Source: Knoxdaviesia capensis
Taxonomy: Eukaryota; Ascomycota; Sordariomycetes; Microascales; Gondwanamycetaceae
Assembly (NCBI GenBank): GCA_001510575.1
Contig: LNGK01000004.1
Coordinates: forward strand, 3,284,667-3,348,666
DNA: 64,000 nt
Direction of reading: 5' to 3'
Below, piece after piece: positions 21,605 to 34,557 of this stretch; the first letter of the stretch is position 1, and the number at the start of each line of letters is the position of its first letter. A model generated the notes under the pieces. It saw nothing but the letters and a program-made list of their open reading frames with translations. It was not told where the DNA came from and searched no databases. The position numbers were made by a program, and so were the translations under genes.

Positions 21605-24500
21605 GCTAAAGTCGTTTGCTCCAGTTGTCTCTGCAGCGGTTCTGCGAGCTGAGGTCTTGTCATGATACCCCTTTTCGACGGAATATTCACTCTGTCAGAT
21701 AAGCTTCTCGAGTCAATGAACGTCGTCACTGACAGGCCAACTTAAGAATGATTAGTTTCCAAGAACCTTATTGTAAACTTGTGGCCACATAGTTGTGTAT
21801 GGATCGTAGTATCACTGCTTTAGATACTCCAATCATATGCATGTATCATCCCAAGTAGTCGACGCACCGACTTCGCTGTGAGGTCTCGCCGGAGGATGCA
21901 TCTCATCCAGAACGACCATTCCTGGAAAGTATCCGTAGCTGGTTCCCGGGAACACTGGCCGTATATCGCGGCCCGTAGTCTCCCTCACTAGCCGTTGGTA
22001 TTTCTATCCCGCTAAACACCGACGTGCCGCCGTCTCTGATATCCCGTGTACCCCAGATTCTCCGATTCCGCGTGAATGGACCAGCGGGGAAGTAATATAC
22101 CCGAGACACACTCTCGCCCCAGCCGAAAGAACTCCTCTGTTTATCCTCTCCACCCAAGCATTTGGAAAACCCAGGATAAAGTCACCACCCGCCAGTTCAG
22201 AGACGCACACACTACCACAGATCACCCCCGTCTCGTCCCGTCTCCCGGCCGCGAGACCGCCACTGCCAACCCTACATCTCTTCCCTAATACGGACGCAGG
22301 CATGACGGCACGACGAACACGCAGAAGCCCAAATGAACCCTCAAGTCCAATTTGATCGTACAGAAAGTGGATGCCCACTATCGAGGGCCCCCCGCCTTTC
22401 CTATAGAGGGTTCTTTTCGTTATATACCGCACAATGGGGTACAATATAAGATATGCAGCTTCATCAACGAAGAAAGTAATACACTCAATGCATATATGCC
22501 CTCTATGTTTTCCAGAACAAAAATACGGCACACTCTGACTGTGATCCGGTTGGGCTATCAAACGTGGGATCGCCGTCGTCCGGTCTCTGCATTCCAGCAT
22601 TGTGCTCCGAACCATATGCTTACCAAACATATAACAAATGGGGGAAACGATGAGAACGTGGTATTCTAGCTTGGAGCTACACGTGGTCCAGGTGATCGAC
22701 GCCATGAGCTTTTGGCCGTGGATGATGACTGGCGATGACGATATCACCACCTGAAAGCAACGCGCGTGCGCGACTGAAAACGGAGAGTGACAGCACCCCG
22801 AACGAACCAGAAAGAATTTCTCATCTTTTGTATACCGCCACTTTGACACTATGATGCACTTGCAGGGGAAAAAAAAAGAAACTGATGTGAGGGACACGCC
22901 GATTACACCGATCCGAGCGGGAAGCCGTGTGCTGGCCAGATTGCACGGGACGCTGGGTCACGGACTCTCACAGCCTGAGTTTTTCCGCAGCCCTGGTCCA
23001 TGGCCTAAGACGTTTGTTCATTCTCCGAAGCGGACAGAAAGAGACATGGTTTAAAAGCAAGACAAATGGAGAATGGGAGGGCCAGCACTGTGACGGTTCT
23101 GCACCCAAGCGTGCATCGTGGAGAAGACAATGCAACCACGGCCTGCTTGCTTGTCAGAGAGGCTAAACGGTGAGAGAGGGGAGATCACCGAAAAATTTCT
23201 AGAAAGTAACAAAGGGAAACCAAATAGACATGAGATCGAGCATGATTCCTCTTCCCGGATCTCCCAAGGGAAAGTCAGAGATCGGGGACTTGTCCACTGG
23301 CCTCCAGAACCATGATCTGCTTCATCGCCGCTGGGGGGTCCTTTATCAGCGTTGATTGGAAATTCCATGGAAGACTGCGGTTCCACCCGACGAAACTCGA
23401 AAAAGGTCAAGCAAACGAACGATGTATTCTCCAAAAGAGCTCACAAGTAACTACCTCGTCTGTCGGTTATGGCAGACTTGGAGAGCTATCTACCAACCAA
23501 GAGAAACGGAAGATAGGTGGACATTCTCCCGAGAGTTGGGATGAAAGGTGTGCATCGGGGAAGCAAAGGCTCGGCTAGAGCTGAGGGATGATGCAGTGGG
23601 CTGTTCCCACCAGAGCTCGGGGATCTGGTTTTTGTTTCTTCCTGTTCCTCGGAGGACGGAACCCACCAACCTCCTCCCCCTCCGTTTGGGGTTGTGAGTT
23701 GTGACATTTCAACGCTGACCGCTTGTTGCATTCTGCATCAACCATTTGCTTCCGGGCCCCCTGTCAGAACCTCGCTAAAGAATTTGGCCAGGTTGTGAGG
23801 TGCGGAGTGGAAGCTAGCGAAGCTCTCGTTTTGGACCTTTTTTTTTCTTGTTTGAAAAAAGGCGTACACCTCCAACAGTGGTCGTTAGTTTCTGTCACAG
23901 ACCGAGCTGTAATGTGATAACATGATAATGCATGAACTCTCGGTTGGCGTTTGTGTGAAGCGCGGAGAACGGCAAGACAAACAACCGCCCCAAGTTTTTC
24001 CCTCTGGCTTTCTTCCCGCTTGGACCGAAGCAGACAGATCCCTCATAAGCCCTCTTTTTCAACAGTTTTCGGCGTACAGACCAACACACAGACACACCAG
24101 ATGCACGAGCAAGGAACCGGCTAGAAACACGAAAGATAAATGAAGAAAAAATCAAGCCCCCAAAACGGACGGACAAACAAGCAAACAGGATTTTTGTTCT
24201 GGGCAGGCTCTCGACAAGGCTCGAGAGGATACGAAGCTGTAGCCAATGTTTGTCTGTGCATGTGCATATGGCTGATAGCAGCTGGCCATTTGTCAAATTC
24301 CAGCTGACTTTCAGGTTGGCTGTTTCCCCATAGAATTGTTGGTTGGCCAATGGCCTCGCTGGAAGCCCCGTCCATCGACGTATCACGCTCATGGCAAATT
24401 TGTGACAGTTCACATCCATGTTCTGGGCCCTTCTCGCACGAGAAGAAAAAGGGCGTCGTCCTAGACCAGCGGAAGGGAGAATGGGGGAAACACACACACG

Positions 24501-24524
<24 letters not shown>
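24501..24524. repeat. (GA)12 microsatellite
   Basis: Twelve uninterrupted GA units, continuing as an imperfect GA-rich tract. Confidence 0.9.
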
Positions 24525-24531
<7 letters not shown>

Positions 24532-25537
24532 CGAAGAACAACGGCCTAGACTCCGTAGTGGAATGGTGCACCTTAGTTGAGGGAAGGTCGGTATCCCAAT
24601 CCGACGGCATGGTTAGTTGTTTGTTAGTGGACCCTGGCGTCGGGAAACAACAATCCGGCTCGGGGCGGCGACGGGACAGCGAGGAATGAGAAATGTTTGC
24701 CACCGAGCTTTACCGGCCAATCGACCGCGATTCCTTCTCGCCATTCCTTCTGGGCCGTCGTCCTGGTGTTTCCCCCCAACAAGAAGTTTGAGAACAACCG
24801 GTTGTCCGTGGTCGTATGGGCCCAGGTTTCCGGGAAAGCAAGTCTCTCGAGTCTAAATCGTACAGAATCTTCGTTAGCTGGGGGGCCTGTCCCTTCATTC
24901 CACCGAAATCTTCCCTTTCCCTCCAGCAGCAGAAGCTGGCCGTGCGGAGTCTCGGACTCCCTTCATTCCGCTCTCTTTTCCCCGACAAATGTCGTCAACA
25001 ATTGAAGCATTGGGCAACGCTTCCACGCCACTGGATCCCGCTTATATGGGCTTGTTTGTCCCTCTGTCGGTGCTTTAGGCTTAGAGGGGGGGGAAGAAGC
25101 TTGGGCGACCGAGACTAGGCTAGAGTCAAACTAGAAAAGCATGGTCTGAGCGTTTCTTCTTCCTTCGCTTTCGGGACTAAACTGTCGGATCCGTGCTGAG
25201 CTTCGCCGAACAATTTGGCACTCGAGCCCTTCCGCAAGAGAGCGACGGTGCACGACGTGATTGACGACGAACGGCAGGCACACGAATTGTGGTAAGGGGA
25301 CCCTCCGATGCTCGGCAGCCGGGGATGGTGACAGATGCGGCTTGGCCTGGTAGACATCGGCGATGTGGATGTAAAGAGTTAAGATTGAGATATCGCAATG
25401 CCGGCTGCACATTTCGAGTTTGTTCCTCTTTCTACAAGCTGCTCCTTCCGCGCGTGAGGTCTTTCCGCGGGAGAATCACCGCATGTTAGGTAATCCCGAG
25501 CCGAAATATCACTGTATCGAGGCATCGAACCCTCGAT

Positions 25538-25575
25538 AAGTGAATCCAAGCTGTTTAAGTGAATTCAGGCTGTTC
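25538..25575. repeat. Two imperfect tandem copies of a 19-nt unit
   Basis: AAGTGAATCCAAGCTGTTT is followed directly by AAGTGAATTCAGGCTGTTC; the copies differ at three positions. Confidence 0.7.
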
Positions 25576-26238
25576 AAGAGCGCCTTCCATATGTAATCAT
25601 AGGGTTTTCAAGCCCCAAGCCTTGAGTTTATTCTCCAAAATTCCACACACATGCACAAAAAGGCGTCAAAGTATCATGTCGTCAAAGAACCAGCGAGAAG
25701 GAACCTTCGCGCCGGCTTAGAACCACCAGGTCTGGCACTGACAGCTTCTTCGTGGCTGGGCCGTTTTTTGAACCCTTTGATGAAATTTTTGTTGGTCTGT
25801 TCGCTTTACACAATCTGTGGAACCCGCTTGTCCAGGAAGGAAAAAACCCTTATCCTTGGTGGCTTTTTTTCGCGCACAGGCCTGGGCCCGCGGAGCACGG
25901 AAGACAAGGACCGGGGCCAGAGAGGACAGGAAAACGAGAGGGAGAGAGAGAGGAAGGGAAAAAGTGACCCCACGACAGGAAGATGGAGTAGCTTTCTCAA
26001 GCTGCTACTGGCCCGTCTTCTTTCGAGAGAGCTATGCTGACGAGTCAAGTGTGATCTGCGTCTTAGGAGCTCTCAATCGATATCTTGCCCCCCTCTTTCA
26101 CGCCCAGGTGGCTTCCCGGGGCCACAAGACACGGCTGTGACAGACACGCTGGTGTACAAGTGACCACGACGCACAGAGAGATGGGTGAGGAGGAGTGGAG
26201 GAGGACTGTACCACCACCAACAGAGCCGTGCAGCCTCG

Positions 26239-26266
26239 ACACACACACACACACACACACACACAC
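26239..26266. repeat. (AC)14 microsatellite
   Basis: Fourteen perfect AC units in the spacer upstream of rasB. Confidence 0.95.
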
Positions 26267-29200
26267 CATATGCTGCCACATCCGGGTTGACTCGTGCCGG
26301 AGCGGGGAAGGCAGGACAGAGGGACACCCTCAACGAGGAGACCTAGTCCTAACAAGCACCGGGAGCACTGGACCTCCCATTGGGTCGAGAGGATGCTTTC
26401 CCATGGTTGACGCCAAGGTTCAGGCCGTCAGAAGCATTTCCGGCCGGCCAACCAAAGCTGCTTCTCAAACCTGGAAAGCTCCCAACGGTGGCCGGCGCGA
26501 AAAGAGAGGAGAGAGAACAGACAGAAGAGGGTGGTGGTCTACTCTACGTATGTGCAGTCTGCAGGCTGTTCTCACTTTTTGCCAACCTATGTGGCGTCGA
26601 TCGGCCCACTCCAGGTCTGAAATTCTGAATGTATAATTTTTTTTCCACACTAATGCAATGCACAGTGATGCAGCATCAGTGCGTGCTCTTTTGAGCTCAG
26701 GCCAGCTTGAGAGGCATGCTACGTATGCCTGGACTGACCCGCAGCGACTAAATATCTTTCCTTTTTGTCCTTTTTTGCTCCCCCCGTTGGCCGTGTCTGT
26801 GGCCAGCCACGCCTGTGACAGACCAAGCGGGCTTTGACAGCCCATGGACAGGCTGTGCGTGCATATATGTGCTCCCGTGTCCAAGAGGGGAGCAGCACCA
26901 ACCCGGATCGCTGTTTTCATGTGTTGACACAGTAAGACACCCAGCGAGAGCAACTGAGAGAGCGGCTCTCAGATACAGGACGTCCGCTCGGGTTACACGT
27001 TACGTGGCCGATGTGCACTGTTTGTTTGACAGTGACACGGGGCTACAGGGCCGCACAATGTGAGACCCCGAACAACCCGGATTTACGCAGCCTGTTGTTG
27101 TGGTTTATCTCGAGGTTGAGCCGTTGGGGGATGGGGGGAGGGACTTTTCGCCCTGTTTGGTTTCTTGAAATTTTTCTTTCTCGTTTGTTGCGAGCAAACG
27201 CAAACCCCCGTCAATTGACTTCTGTTTTAATGCAAGCTGTCTGTATCCAGTATCTGAATCGTCCTTGTTTGGATATGAAGGCCTGGCCTGCCTGCAGAAT
27301 CCCCACTCACAGTCCCCACTCCTGCCCCCCCATTCCTTTCCCGCCTCTTCCAACAACGGACCCTGCACACGCATATCTTTCCTCTTCTTCTCTCTTTTCT
27401 CTGCTGGTAGAAAGTCCCTGGGTGAGGAATTTCCCTCCTCGGCCCTCGTGTCCCAAACAGGAAGAGAGAAAGAGATAGAATCGTAAGGGGGGCCCTTCTT
27501 GCTTATAGCCTTGGCCCTGGCTTCGAGGTTTCAACGAGATCTCAAGACTCTGTGCAGGGCGGCAGGACAAAGACCCAGACCCTGACCAGATATAAGTTCT
27601 GTCCATGTAACGTGAAGTTGCACAAGCCTGCCTAGGACCGCAAGAAACGAAAAAAAAAAAAGAGGCCACAATGTGACACTAGCATGCACCTAGACTATTA
27701 CACCTATCAATTGATATAGGTGCGGTGCTATCCTATCTGTTGCTATCTCGCTTTTTTTCCTTCTGTCTGTGTCTCTCGGAGCCCGAGTCGGCAGCCGCTG
27801 GTGGGGAGCGCCCCATTGGGCCCGCGGCTGTTCAAAAGTCGACGTGCAAGTTGTACTCACCTGCGGGCTTGTTTCTTCTGTCTTGATCTGCACGTACCAT
27901 CGAGACTGACGATCAACCCTCTGACAATCGTCAATTCATGTACAGAGTACATGCACACCTGCCTGAGGACTCGCAGGAGCCGGACCCCGGTGCTATTTAT
28001 GGCCACCCGACTGTCCTTGCTCCGTGTATCGTGTGATGAGACTGATAGACGCCTCATAGAGTTGAACTTCCCGTGTCAGGCTCAAGCAGCTGTCGTCGTC
28101 GGCCGTCTGCCTGGCTTGCCTGTAGCTGTTGGCAGTGGCAAAAGACTAGGACAGCTCCCCCCCCTTTGGTTCGCCCACAGCACCTCATTCGGAGTTGAGA
28201 ATCCCAGGATCAGATGTCGAAGCCACAATGATTTTCTTTTTCTCTTTTCCTCTCGGAAAAATGTTGAGACATGGGTGCAGAGTTGAAAATGGTGTCGCGT
28301 TCTTTGCACCCGGGTTGGGGTTTAGACTTGAAGAATTGTTGGACACAGCGAGCACACATACCCTACAGCTACTCTCGTTCTCACCGATATCAGTGCCCCG
28401 AAGTCCCCCGATCATCCGGCAACCCCAGCCACGAGCACCGGATGACGGATCTCCGGTGAGCCCCGCACCGGCGCAACAGCCACCGCGGTGGCCCCCATCT
28501 GCCTACAAACGATCGATATCATCTGGGCCGGTGGTGATCTCCAGTCAGTGGCTATGGCGTTTAGGTACGCATTTACTGTCCCGTAAATTCCCTTGAATGC
28601 CTGCATTTTCCTGTATCAATCAAGGGATCCTGGCTGTTCTCCATGTAATGCCCAATCCAGTGTGGTGTCTGTGTCTGCCCTCTCAAAGAGCTCCAACCCC
28701 TGCCATGTACTTTTTTTCTCTCTCGTTTGCTCGAGTCCCCGCCCGCCCTTTCCAACCCCCCTCTAAACATGATCGTTGCCAGCTGTGCATTGCAGAATCC
28801 CTTGCCTCGTACAGTGCCAGACAGGATTTCCGAGAGTGAGTGGAGAGGGTCTTTGTCCTCCGCGCTCAAGAGAGAACGATGATGAGGTCAACCGAGAAAA
28901 ATAATATAGAATAAAATCCAGAGCACAAGAGCTGGTATATGAGATCTTCCTGTCATGTTCTCTTGGAGTAGGACTAAGGCCCTTGTGGTGTGGTTGCACA
29001 GCGTTTTCGGAGCACCAATGTACCTGGGCATAGTAAATGCTATTGCCGGGAACCTTCTTGCCGGCCTCGTCTCTCCCCCCTCACTCCACTTTAAACCTTA
29101 AAGACAAGAAGAGACCAGAGAGAAAGACACCGCTCTCACGTTTGCCCCCCGACTGGAAGCTCTGAAGCTACCCGTTAACGCACAAGCCATGCGCTGGCAC

Positions 29201-29689
29201 TCGCCCATGCGGGAAACCCCCAAGGGACCCTTTGGAACGATTAGCAGGGAACAGGTGCAGACTCCATCGGTCAGGCCTCCTCCCTCCCTCTCATTTTCGT
29301 GGTCAGTGCTCTCTCTCTCTCTTTTCGCTTGTGAACCGCCACGTCGACTTCGGCTTCTTTGGGAGGACCGACAACCAGAGCTCTGCCACCACGCAGCGAA
29401 CGTGGGCTAGAAACACCGCCATGGCGGCTTTTTCGGAGTGTGGCCATCGTGATTATGTATGCCAGCTAATCATCGCTTGCAAAAGAGAAGCTGGGGTAAG
29501 CTTCTGGCTGTAGAACCTGGGCGGTACTTCGCTACTCGGTAGCCCTGCCACCAGGACTCGAAGTACCTGGACGGTCGTAGCTGGCGTGCACATGTTCGCA
29601 GCTGCCCACCACCCCAGCGAAACGGAAAAGAGAAATAAAAAGAGACAATTCACCTCTAAACCGCACTAGCCTCTTCACGTCAGCGGTGT

Positions 29690-30718
29690 CTCCTTCCTTC
29701 CCTCCCCCCCAAAACCGCCAAAGTCACATTTCACCGTCAAATCACATTTCAATTGCAATCTCCCAATCTCTCCTTCCCTCTCTTTTTTTTGCCCTCCTTC
29801 CTTCCCTCTCCCTATTTGCATACACCCCCCCCCTCTCTCCCCTTTACCCTTTATCACTCCCATTGTCCTTCTCCCACCCCCAATCTCCTTTCGTTCTGCG
29901 TATCCCCCAAATCTCATGTGAAATACTTCGTGGTCTTCGTTTTTACCCAAACCTGTCGGCTATTCATTACCACTTGTTTCTTTTATCGCGGCTACTGCAC
30001 TGCTGTTGTACCTGCTTGCTACCCTACTACGAGTACTATAGTGTATACACTGGGGGACTTTTTTTCTTTCTTTTTTTTTTGTTGCTCGTGCGCTCCTTCC
30101 CTCTCTCTTTTTCTTCGTCCCTGCTCAGAATTAATCCCGCCCCTCTTTTTTGCCTCTTGCCGCTATTGTCTCGCTCCTGCCATCTGCTTGCTCTCCTCCC
30201 ATTTGCTCCTTCCACCTTTCCATTCTATCGGTATCTCTATATCTCTATCTCTCTGTCTCTCCAATAATTCTTGCCTCTTCTAACTATCTCCCTCCTTCTC
30301 ACCATTTCTCCCTCTCTCTCAATCCTTCGTCCTCTTTTTTCTTCTTCTCTTATCCCCTTCCCCTCTCTCCCCTATTTCTTATAAAAAAGCCTCTCTTTTT
30401 CTTGAAACATTATATCTGCCGGTCTCCCTATCTCTATTTCCGTCTCTCTTTCTCTCTCTCTCTCTCCCCCCCTTACTGTACTTAATTCTTTGACTCCTCC
30501 TCTTCTCCACTTCAAGCAAAACTCACTCAGTCCCCATCTCTTGTCGCCTTCAGCTTGTCTTCATATCATCCCCTCATTTTTTCTGAGCTCATCCTTCACC
30601 TGGTCCTTGTCTGCGACCTTGATTCTTGGTCTCCCAGTTCCAAGATTAGCTGCTATTGCCCCTTCCCCGCGCTCTCTCCACTAGAAGTCGGTTCTCACAC
30701 CCAATCACTTGATTGACA
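29690..30718 (+). promoter_or_regulatory. Pyrimidine-rich 5' leader and promoter of rasB
   Basis: About 1 kb of almost continuous C/T-rich sequence on the sense strand ending at the rasB ATG, with a short GTAC/AGTACT-rich stretch near 30010-30050. This composition is typical of promoters and leaders in Eurotiales. No TATA box can be assigned with confidence. Confidence 0.45.
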
Positions 30719-31815
30719 ATGGCGGGACGAATGGTGTTGTACAAGTTGGTGGTGCTTGGTGATGGTGGTGTTGGAAAGACGGCGCTGACCATCCAGCTTT
30801 GCTTGCAACATTTCGTCGAGACTGTAAGTAGCTTTATATGCCGTGATATCCTATGATCTCTTCAACCTGCCTCTCCCTTCCACTCTTACCGCCATCTTCC
30901 CTGCCACCTCCAACGGCGTCTGGCTTCATATCGGCTGCCGATAAGTCCGGGAACATGGCCCTTCGGTGAAAAATCCATTGTTCAAGTCCCCGCGCTTTCT
31001 CAGTTTTGGCTCCAAATCTCTGTCTCGAGATGGAATTGTCCCTGTTCCTGCCGTCTGTCATTTCCGGTGTCATGGCATTCGAAAGATCCTCGGTGGTGGA
31101 CCGAAGATAGCCGCGTTTCTCGCTCGCACTCAGTCGAAAACCACCCCCACCAAACGCCACCACTATATTTCCAAAATGCTAATCTGACTCTCCCTCTTGC
31201 GTCGCTGTCTATTTCCAGTACGATCCGACCATTGAAGACTCTTATCGAAAGCAGGTGGTCATCGACGGCCAACCGTGCATGCTCGAAGTCCTCGACACCG
31301 CCGGCCAAGAAGAATACACCGCCCTACGAGACCAGTGGATCCGGGACGGCGAAGGCTTCGTGCTGGTCTACAGCATTTCGTCCCGCTCGTCCTTCTCGAG
31401 AATCAAGAAATTCCACCACCAAATCCAGCGCGTCAAGGAATCGTGCGCCTCGTCGCCCTCATACCCCGGCTCGCCCATCGCCGCCGCGAATCCCCAGGCC
31501 CCTGTCCCCATTATGCTTGTCGGAAACAAGAGCGACCGCGTTACCGAGCGTGAGGTGTCGACCCAGGAGGGCCACGCTCTTTCCCGCGAATTGGGATGCG
31601 ACTTCGTCGAGGCCTCAGCCAAGAACTGCGTTAACGTCGAGAAGGCCTTCTACGATGTCGTCCGGAAACTGCGCGACCAGCGCGCCCAAGCCTCGAGACC
31701 ACAGCAGCCATCGACGCGGCAGCAGTCCACACGGTCGTCCCGGGCCCAGACGAACGGATCCAACACCGATTCCTCGCGCTACTACCGCCAGAAGCACCGT
31801 TGCGTGATCTTATAA
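30719..31815 (+). CDS. rasB: Ras-family small GTPase RasB (Ras2 type)
   Basis: Exons 30719-30823 and 31219-31815, 233 aa. The P-loop GDGGVGKT is at residues 14-21, the effector region YDPTIEDSY at 36-44, DTAGQEEY at 61-68, NKSD at 138-141, then an EASAK motif, and the C-terminal prenylation box CVIL at 230-233. An insertion of about 20 residues (111-129, rich in Ser, Pro and Ala) sits before the NKSD strand, as known for the RasB/Ras2 class of filamentous fungi and not RasA. RasB cycles between GTP and GDP at membranes and controls polarised growth and development. Catalytic Gln65 is intact. The tail is basic but has no extra Cys beside the CAAX Cys, so palmitoylation there is unlikely. ATG has A at -3 and G at +4. 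Confidence 0.95.
30824..31218 (+). other. rasB: rasB intron, 395 nt
   Basis: Donor GTAAGT, acceptor TTTCCAG, candidate branch sequence GCTAATCTGAC near 31178. It separates HFVET from YDPTIED just after the P-loop helix. It is long for a fungal intron. Confidence 0.92.
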
Positions 31816-33304
31816 GCGACAGATCGATCCTCCGTGTCCCCCCCGCCCTCCTTCGCCGCTTTCGCAATCTTCCCCTCCTTCGCCGCTTTCACAATCTTCC
31901 TTTATGCTCTCTCTTACTCTCCTGCTTTGCCTCACGAGTCACTGCCACTTGCCTTTCTCTGACGATGTTATTTCACTCATCCATCCACTTAGCTTGCCAT
32001 TCTTGAATAGCTGGCGCGATCAGTTCCACCCCCCTTCCTTTCTCTCCTTTATTTCCTTCTTCTTACAACCAAAGTTGCCAAGTCACCAATCACTTGTACG
32101 CTTGTCCAAAAAACGAACACTACACCAGCGGGTTCTCCGTTCCCATCCATGTGCACACACCCTTTTACCTTGACATACCCTGTCTTAGCTCCCATATTGC
32201 CTTCTTCTTTTTTCATGTGGTGTGCTATTTTTCTTTTCTCTGGATATTTTACATTGCTTGGTCGATAGACAACCGTCCGGAGGGATGTTCTCCGCATTAG
32301 CTATCTCTGTTCTATACGGTTTGGATTGCTCGCCTTTTTTTTCTTTTTTGGAGTTAGGCCGTCGACTGCTTCGACGTAGCAGAGTGTGGGTTGTGTGTGT
32401 ACGTACTGTTATCCTTACATATTCTTTTACGAACGGTCGCAACCGACAGACCAACTCTATACCATCAATCACAACATGTTCTCCTACTTGTCTTTCCCGT
32501 TTCTGTTTGTCCTCAGCTTTTCCACTTTCTCTCGTTACTTTCACGTCTGCCTGTTTTTCTTTTGCCCTATCTTCCTTCCACCCTCATCTAGAATCATTCC
32601 AATCTACCGGGCAGGATAAATCAATACTCCATGTCACCCAATTCAGCGACTGTGTGTTTCTTAATCTACTTTGGTTCCATTTGACCTGCACTGTATCCAT
32701 ATTCTGAATGGGGGTTCTGAACTGAGGGAGATTGATGTGAACTATCGCGTACGTGCTCTTTTTTTTTCTTCTTTTTTTTTTTTGGGCCCTTCAACATCTG
32801 GACCCTGACCGCTTTTTTTCCAATCAGGATTGGCGGTTCACGGCCGGGGAGTCGCTTTATTACCGTTTTCTACGTGGTGTGCCTATACTACCTTCCTCTT
32901 CGGTGCTGGTTCGTCTGTCTGTCCCCCCCCCCTCTTCAAGACCGGTTATCGATATGCAAGGACAGAGAGAAAAAAAAGGGTGCAGGCGGTGTTTCAGTGG
33001 GATTTACGGTGGTATTGAACTTCTCTGCGAGTCGGGAATCTGGGAGCGGCTTTTTTATTTCTAAATTTTCAATCCGTTTTTTACTCGCTGTTGCCTTGGG
33101 GGGTGTGGTGTGTGGGGGGAGGCACCGAGGTCAAAAGGTGATATGCAGAGACCAAGGAGGAGAGGGCCGGACTCGGGAACATGTGGAGAAACGGGGAGAG
33201 CGATGGCATCCTGCGGGCTATTTCTTTTTTTTTGCTTTTTGCGCTGTCCTTGTTAAATCCTGTGCCAACTTTTGGTGGAGTTTGGTACTGTTCAAGCAGC
33301 CCTC

Positions 33305-33328
33305 ACACACACACACACACACACACAC
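33305..33328. repeat. (CA)12 microsatellite
   Basis: Twelve perfect CA units, followed by a GA-rich tract. Confidence 0.95.
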
Positions 33329-34417
33329 TCACGCACACATACATAGAGGGGGAGAGAGAGAGAGAGTCTATGTCGGTCTTGGTGTCTTTGTGTGCTGTTT
33401 TGGTCTCACTATATCTGGTATTCCCACTGCGTGCGTGGTTCCGTGTCCCGCGGTCGGCGGCTCCGAGCGTGCGTTCGGGTGGAGAACGCATGTGTGCTCC
33501 GGTGCATGCTGGCAACTCTCGTCTCTTGGGGTTTGGGTGACCCGGCTGTCCACATCTGACTCCGAACATACAGACGTGTACGACCTGTCCACGTCTCGTC
33601 GTGCGTGGTGCTCATGTCTGTGTGTTCCTCCTCCCTCCTTTTGACTTCCGCGTGGGGGGAGCAAAGGTGCAGAGGGGCAGAGACGAGTGTCCCCCGTTGC
33701 CGAGATAAGTGAGTGTCTGAGGCTGCGAGACGGGTGAACTGTGATAATGGATTGGGGGAATGAGGGGGAGAGGGGAAGGGGGGGGGTGATATTGGGATCT
33801 ATCTAAGTTGGGTAGGGATGAAGGAGCCTTGGCCCTGTGTCTCGAGGCCACGGCTGTGAAGAGGACATACACGAAACAGGACACTTGATTACACTTCTGG
33901 CCCCCGACTGTCTTCATGGGGTATCGAGACAGAGAACCAAGCTCCCATCTCCGTCGTGCTGATATCAACATCAGCACATTGCCATTGTCAGGTCCGGTTT
34001 CAGCTGGTCTAGCCTTGTTCACCACCCACCCTTCCCATTGTCTCTCTTCCCCCTTCCCCCCTTGTCCGTTGATATCCGGTTTATTGGTTTTGGGGGGTTT
34101 TTTCAATCTTCCGTGTCCCCCCGTGAGCGGTATTTTCTGGGTTATATGCCCGGCGTTGACGTGGCACACACAGGACAGCTGGATGGCCGTGCTTATCTCG
34201 GCAAAAGGGGAGGGGAGCAGGGAGATATCTTGAAATGGGACGAGGAGGGGGGGATGGGGGAAGGGTGTGTGCAACAGCCTCTATCTCTCGAGATATGGTC
34301 GACAAAAGCTCGGTGCTTCGCTTCTTGAAAGCTTCAGCACGTACCCACCAGACTGAGGTGTTTTGAGTCTGTTCACCTATCATGGCAAGGGTTGGAGGTA
34401 TAGTCCCCGAGATAGAC

Positions 34418-34445
34418 GGGACGGGGGATGGGGGATGGGGGATGG
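34418..34445 (+). repeat. GGGGGAT minisatellite / G-quadruplex candidate
   Basis: GGG-AC followed by three GGGGGAT units: four G-tracts separated by 2-nt loops, which meets the usual G-quadruplex pattern. Confidence 0.6.
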
Positions 34446-34530
34446 AGGAGAAGCTGAGCAACGACATCATCACGAGAGATAGCACGAAAGCAGGCATGTG
34501 GGAGCCAGCCAGGGCTGACAACCCGGCTGG

Positions 34531-34557
34531 AGGCGGGGGGGGCGGGGCGGGGGCAGG
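34531..34557 (+). repeat. Second G-quadruplex candidate
   Basis: Runs of eight, four and five G separated by single C residues, with GG flanks. It lies about 100 bp from the first G-quadruplex candidate. Confidence 0.5.

Larger units (their letters stand above)
21605..29680. other. Large gene-free spacer between the HAD gene and the rasB leader
   Basis: About 8 kb with no recognisable gene. Contents: an uncharacterised minus-strand frame at 22004-22705 (ATG at 22705, 233 codons, no domain recognised), a 19-nt imperfect tandem repeat at 25538-25575, (GA)12 at 24501-24524, (AC)14 at 26239-26266, and a small palindromic element at 27701-27722 centred on ATCAATTGAT. T-rich sequence right after 21604 is probably the HAD 3' UTR. 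Confidence 0.55.

Noticed and set aside
23895..24497. 200-codon minus frame
   Set aside because: No family resemblance and codon use not gene-like.
27701..27722. Inverted repeat around ATCAATTGAT as a transposon end
   Set aside because: No partner inverted repeat or target-site duplication found.
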